In this document: piece by piece, positions 5,265-5,503 of the stretch
Numbering within the stretch: position 1 is the stretch's first letter
How the letters are laid out: each line of letters starts with the position of its first letter
NCBI GenBank assembly: GCA_016191895.1
Contig: JACPVD010000336.1
Span: 1 to 5,503 of the forward strand
From: Chloroflexota bacterium
GTDB lineage: Bacteria > Chloroflexota > Anaerolineae > Anaerolineales > Villigracilaceae
Direction of reading: 5' to 3'
Length of the DNA stretch: 5,503 bases
Notes under the pieces: generated by a model
What the model was told of the DNA's origin: nothing
Database searches by the model: none
Seen by the model: the letters and a program-made list of their open reading frames with translations, nothing else
Position numbers and translations under genes: made by a program

Positions 5265-5503
5265 ATGACCGACTTTATCAAGGCCGTTCAGGCCGCACCC
5301 AACGAGAAAATTCCGCAGATGGCCCCCGGCGACACCGTGAGCGTGCATGTCAAGATCAAGGAAGGCGACCGCGAACGTATTCAGGAGTTCAAAGGAATCG
5401 TGATCCGTTTGCGCAAGAGCGGCAACGACGCCTCCGTGACCGTCCGCCGCATGGCAACCAACGGCATCGGAGTCGAGCGCACGTTCCTGCTCCGCTCCCC
5501 GCG
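5265..5503 (+). CDS. rplS: 50S ribosomal protein L19, N-terminal part, 3' end outside window
   Basis: L19 sits at the interface of the large and small ribosomal subunits. The window holds its first 79 codons, beginning [12 protein letters not shown]. The family pattern is clear: [20 protein letters not shown], then [29 protein letters not shown] and LLRSP, which aligns with the L19 consensus from the start through roughly two thirds of a typical ~115-residue protein. AAGGAAG eight bases upstream is a good ribosome binding site and fixes the ATG. Unlike the common rpsP-rimM-trmD-rplS order, the gene directly upstream is fabF, and rplS has its own promoter. Confidence 0.93.
   Translation, partial: MTDFIKAVQAAPNEKIPQMAPGDTVSVHVKIKEGDRERIQEFKGIVIRLRKSGNDASVTVRRMATNGIGVERTFLLRSP

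Noticed and set aside
1..5503. CRISPR arrays, tRNA or rRNA genes, insertion sequences, phage genes
   Set aside because: No direct-repeat arrays, cloverleaf-like sequences, transposase or phage motifs were seen on either strand; the window is almost filled by recognised genes.

Overview
The window reads as a moderately GC-rich bacterial chromosome segment made of housekeeping and cofactor-biosynthesis genes, with no phage or transposon genes. The protein flavour (FabF, ScpA, the molybdopterin set) and the degraded palindromic intergenic repeat suggest an environmental bacterium, most probably Chloroflexota/Anaerolineae. That placement is an impression from reading the proteins and was not tested by a search.

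Layout. (i) Positions 1-594, plus strand: the 3' part of a flavin amine oxidase that starts before the window. Its last ~40 codons run antisense into the end of scpA. (ii) 510-1283, minus strand: scpA, the kleisin subunit of the Smc-ScpAB chromosome-condensing complex. (iii) 1284-1316: a 33-bp divergent intergenic region holding two back-to-back TATAAT boxes in an inverted repeat. Both transcripts would be leaderless or nearly so. (iv) 1317-3633, plus strand: a molybdenum-cofactor operon, moaC - moaD - (GrpB-MoaE fusion) - GNAT acetyltransferase, with 55, 4 and 2 bases between genes. It ends in one or two terminator-like hairpins (3624-3721). (v) 3776-5014, plus strand: fabF, 3-oxoacyl-ACP synthase II, with all catalytic residues present. 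(vi) 5015-5264: an intergenic region with a degraded palindromic element (5021-5093), a strong extended -10 promoter (5111-5139) and a ~119-base leader. (vii) 5265 to the right edge, plus strand: the start of rplS, ribosomal protein L19.

How the genes fit together. MoaC makes cyclic pyranopterin monophosphate from the product of MoaA, which is not in this window. MoaD and MoaE form molybdopterin synthase, which adds the dithiolene sulfurs. Here the MoaE catalytic domain is the C-terminal half of one polypeptide whose N-terminal half is a GrpB/UPF0157 nucleotidyltransferase-like domain, directly downstream of moaD. This fusion is the most unusual item in the window. The other main points are the symmetric leaderless divergent promoter, the convergent overlap with a possible frameshift at the amine oxidase end, and the moaC-moaD hairpin.
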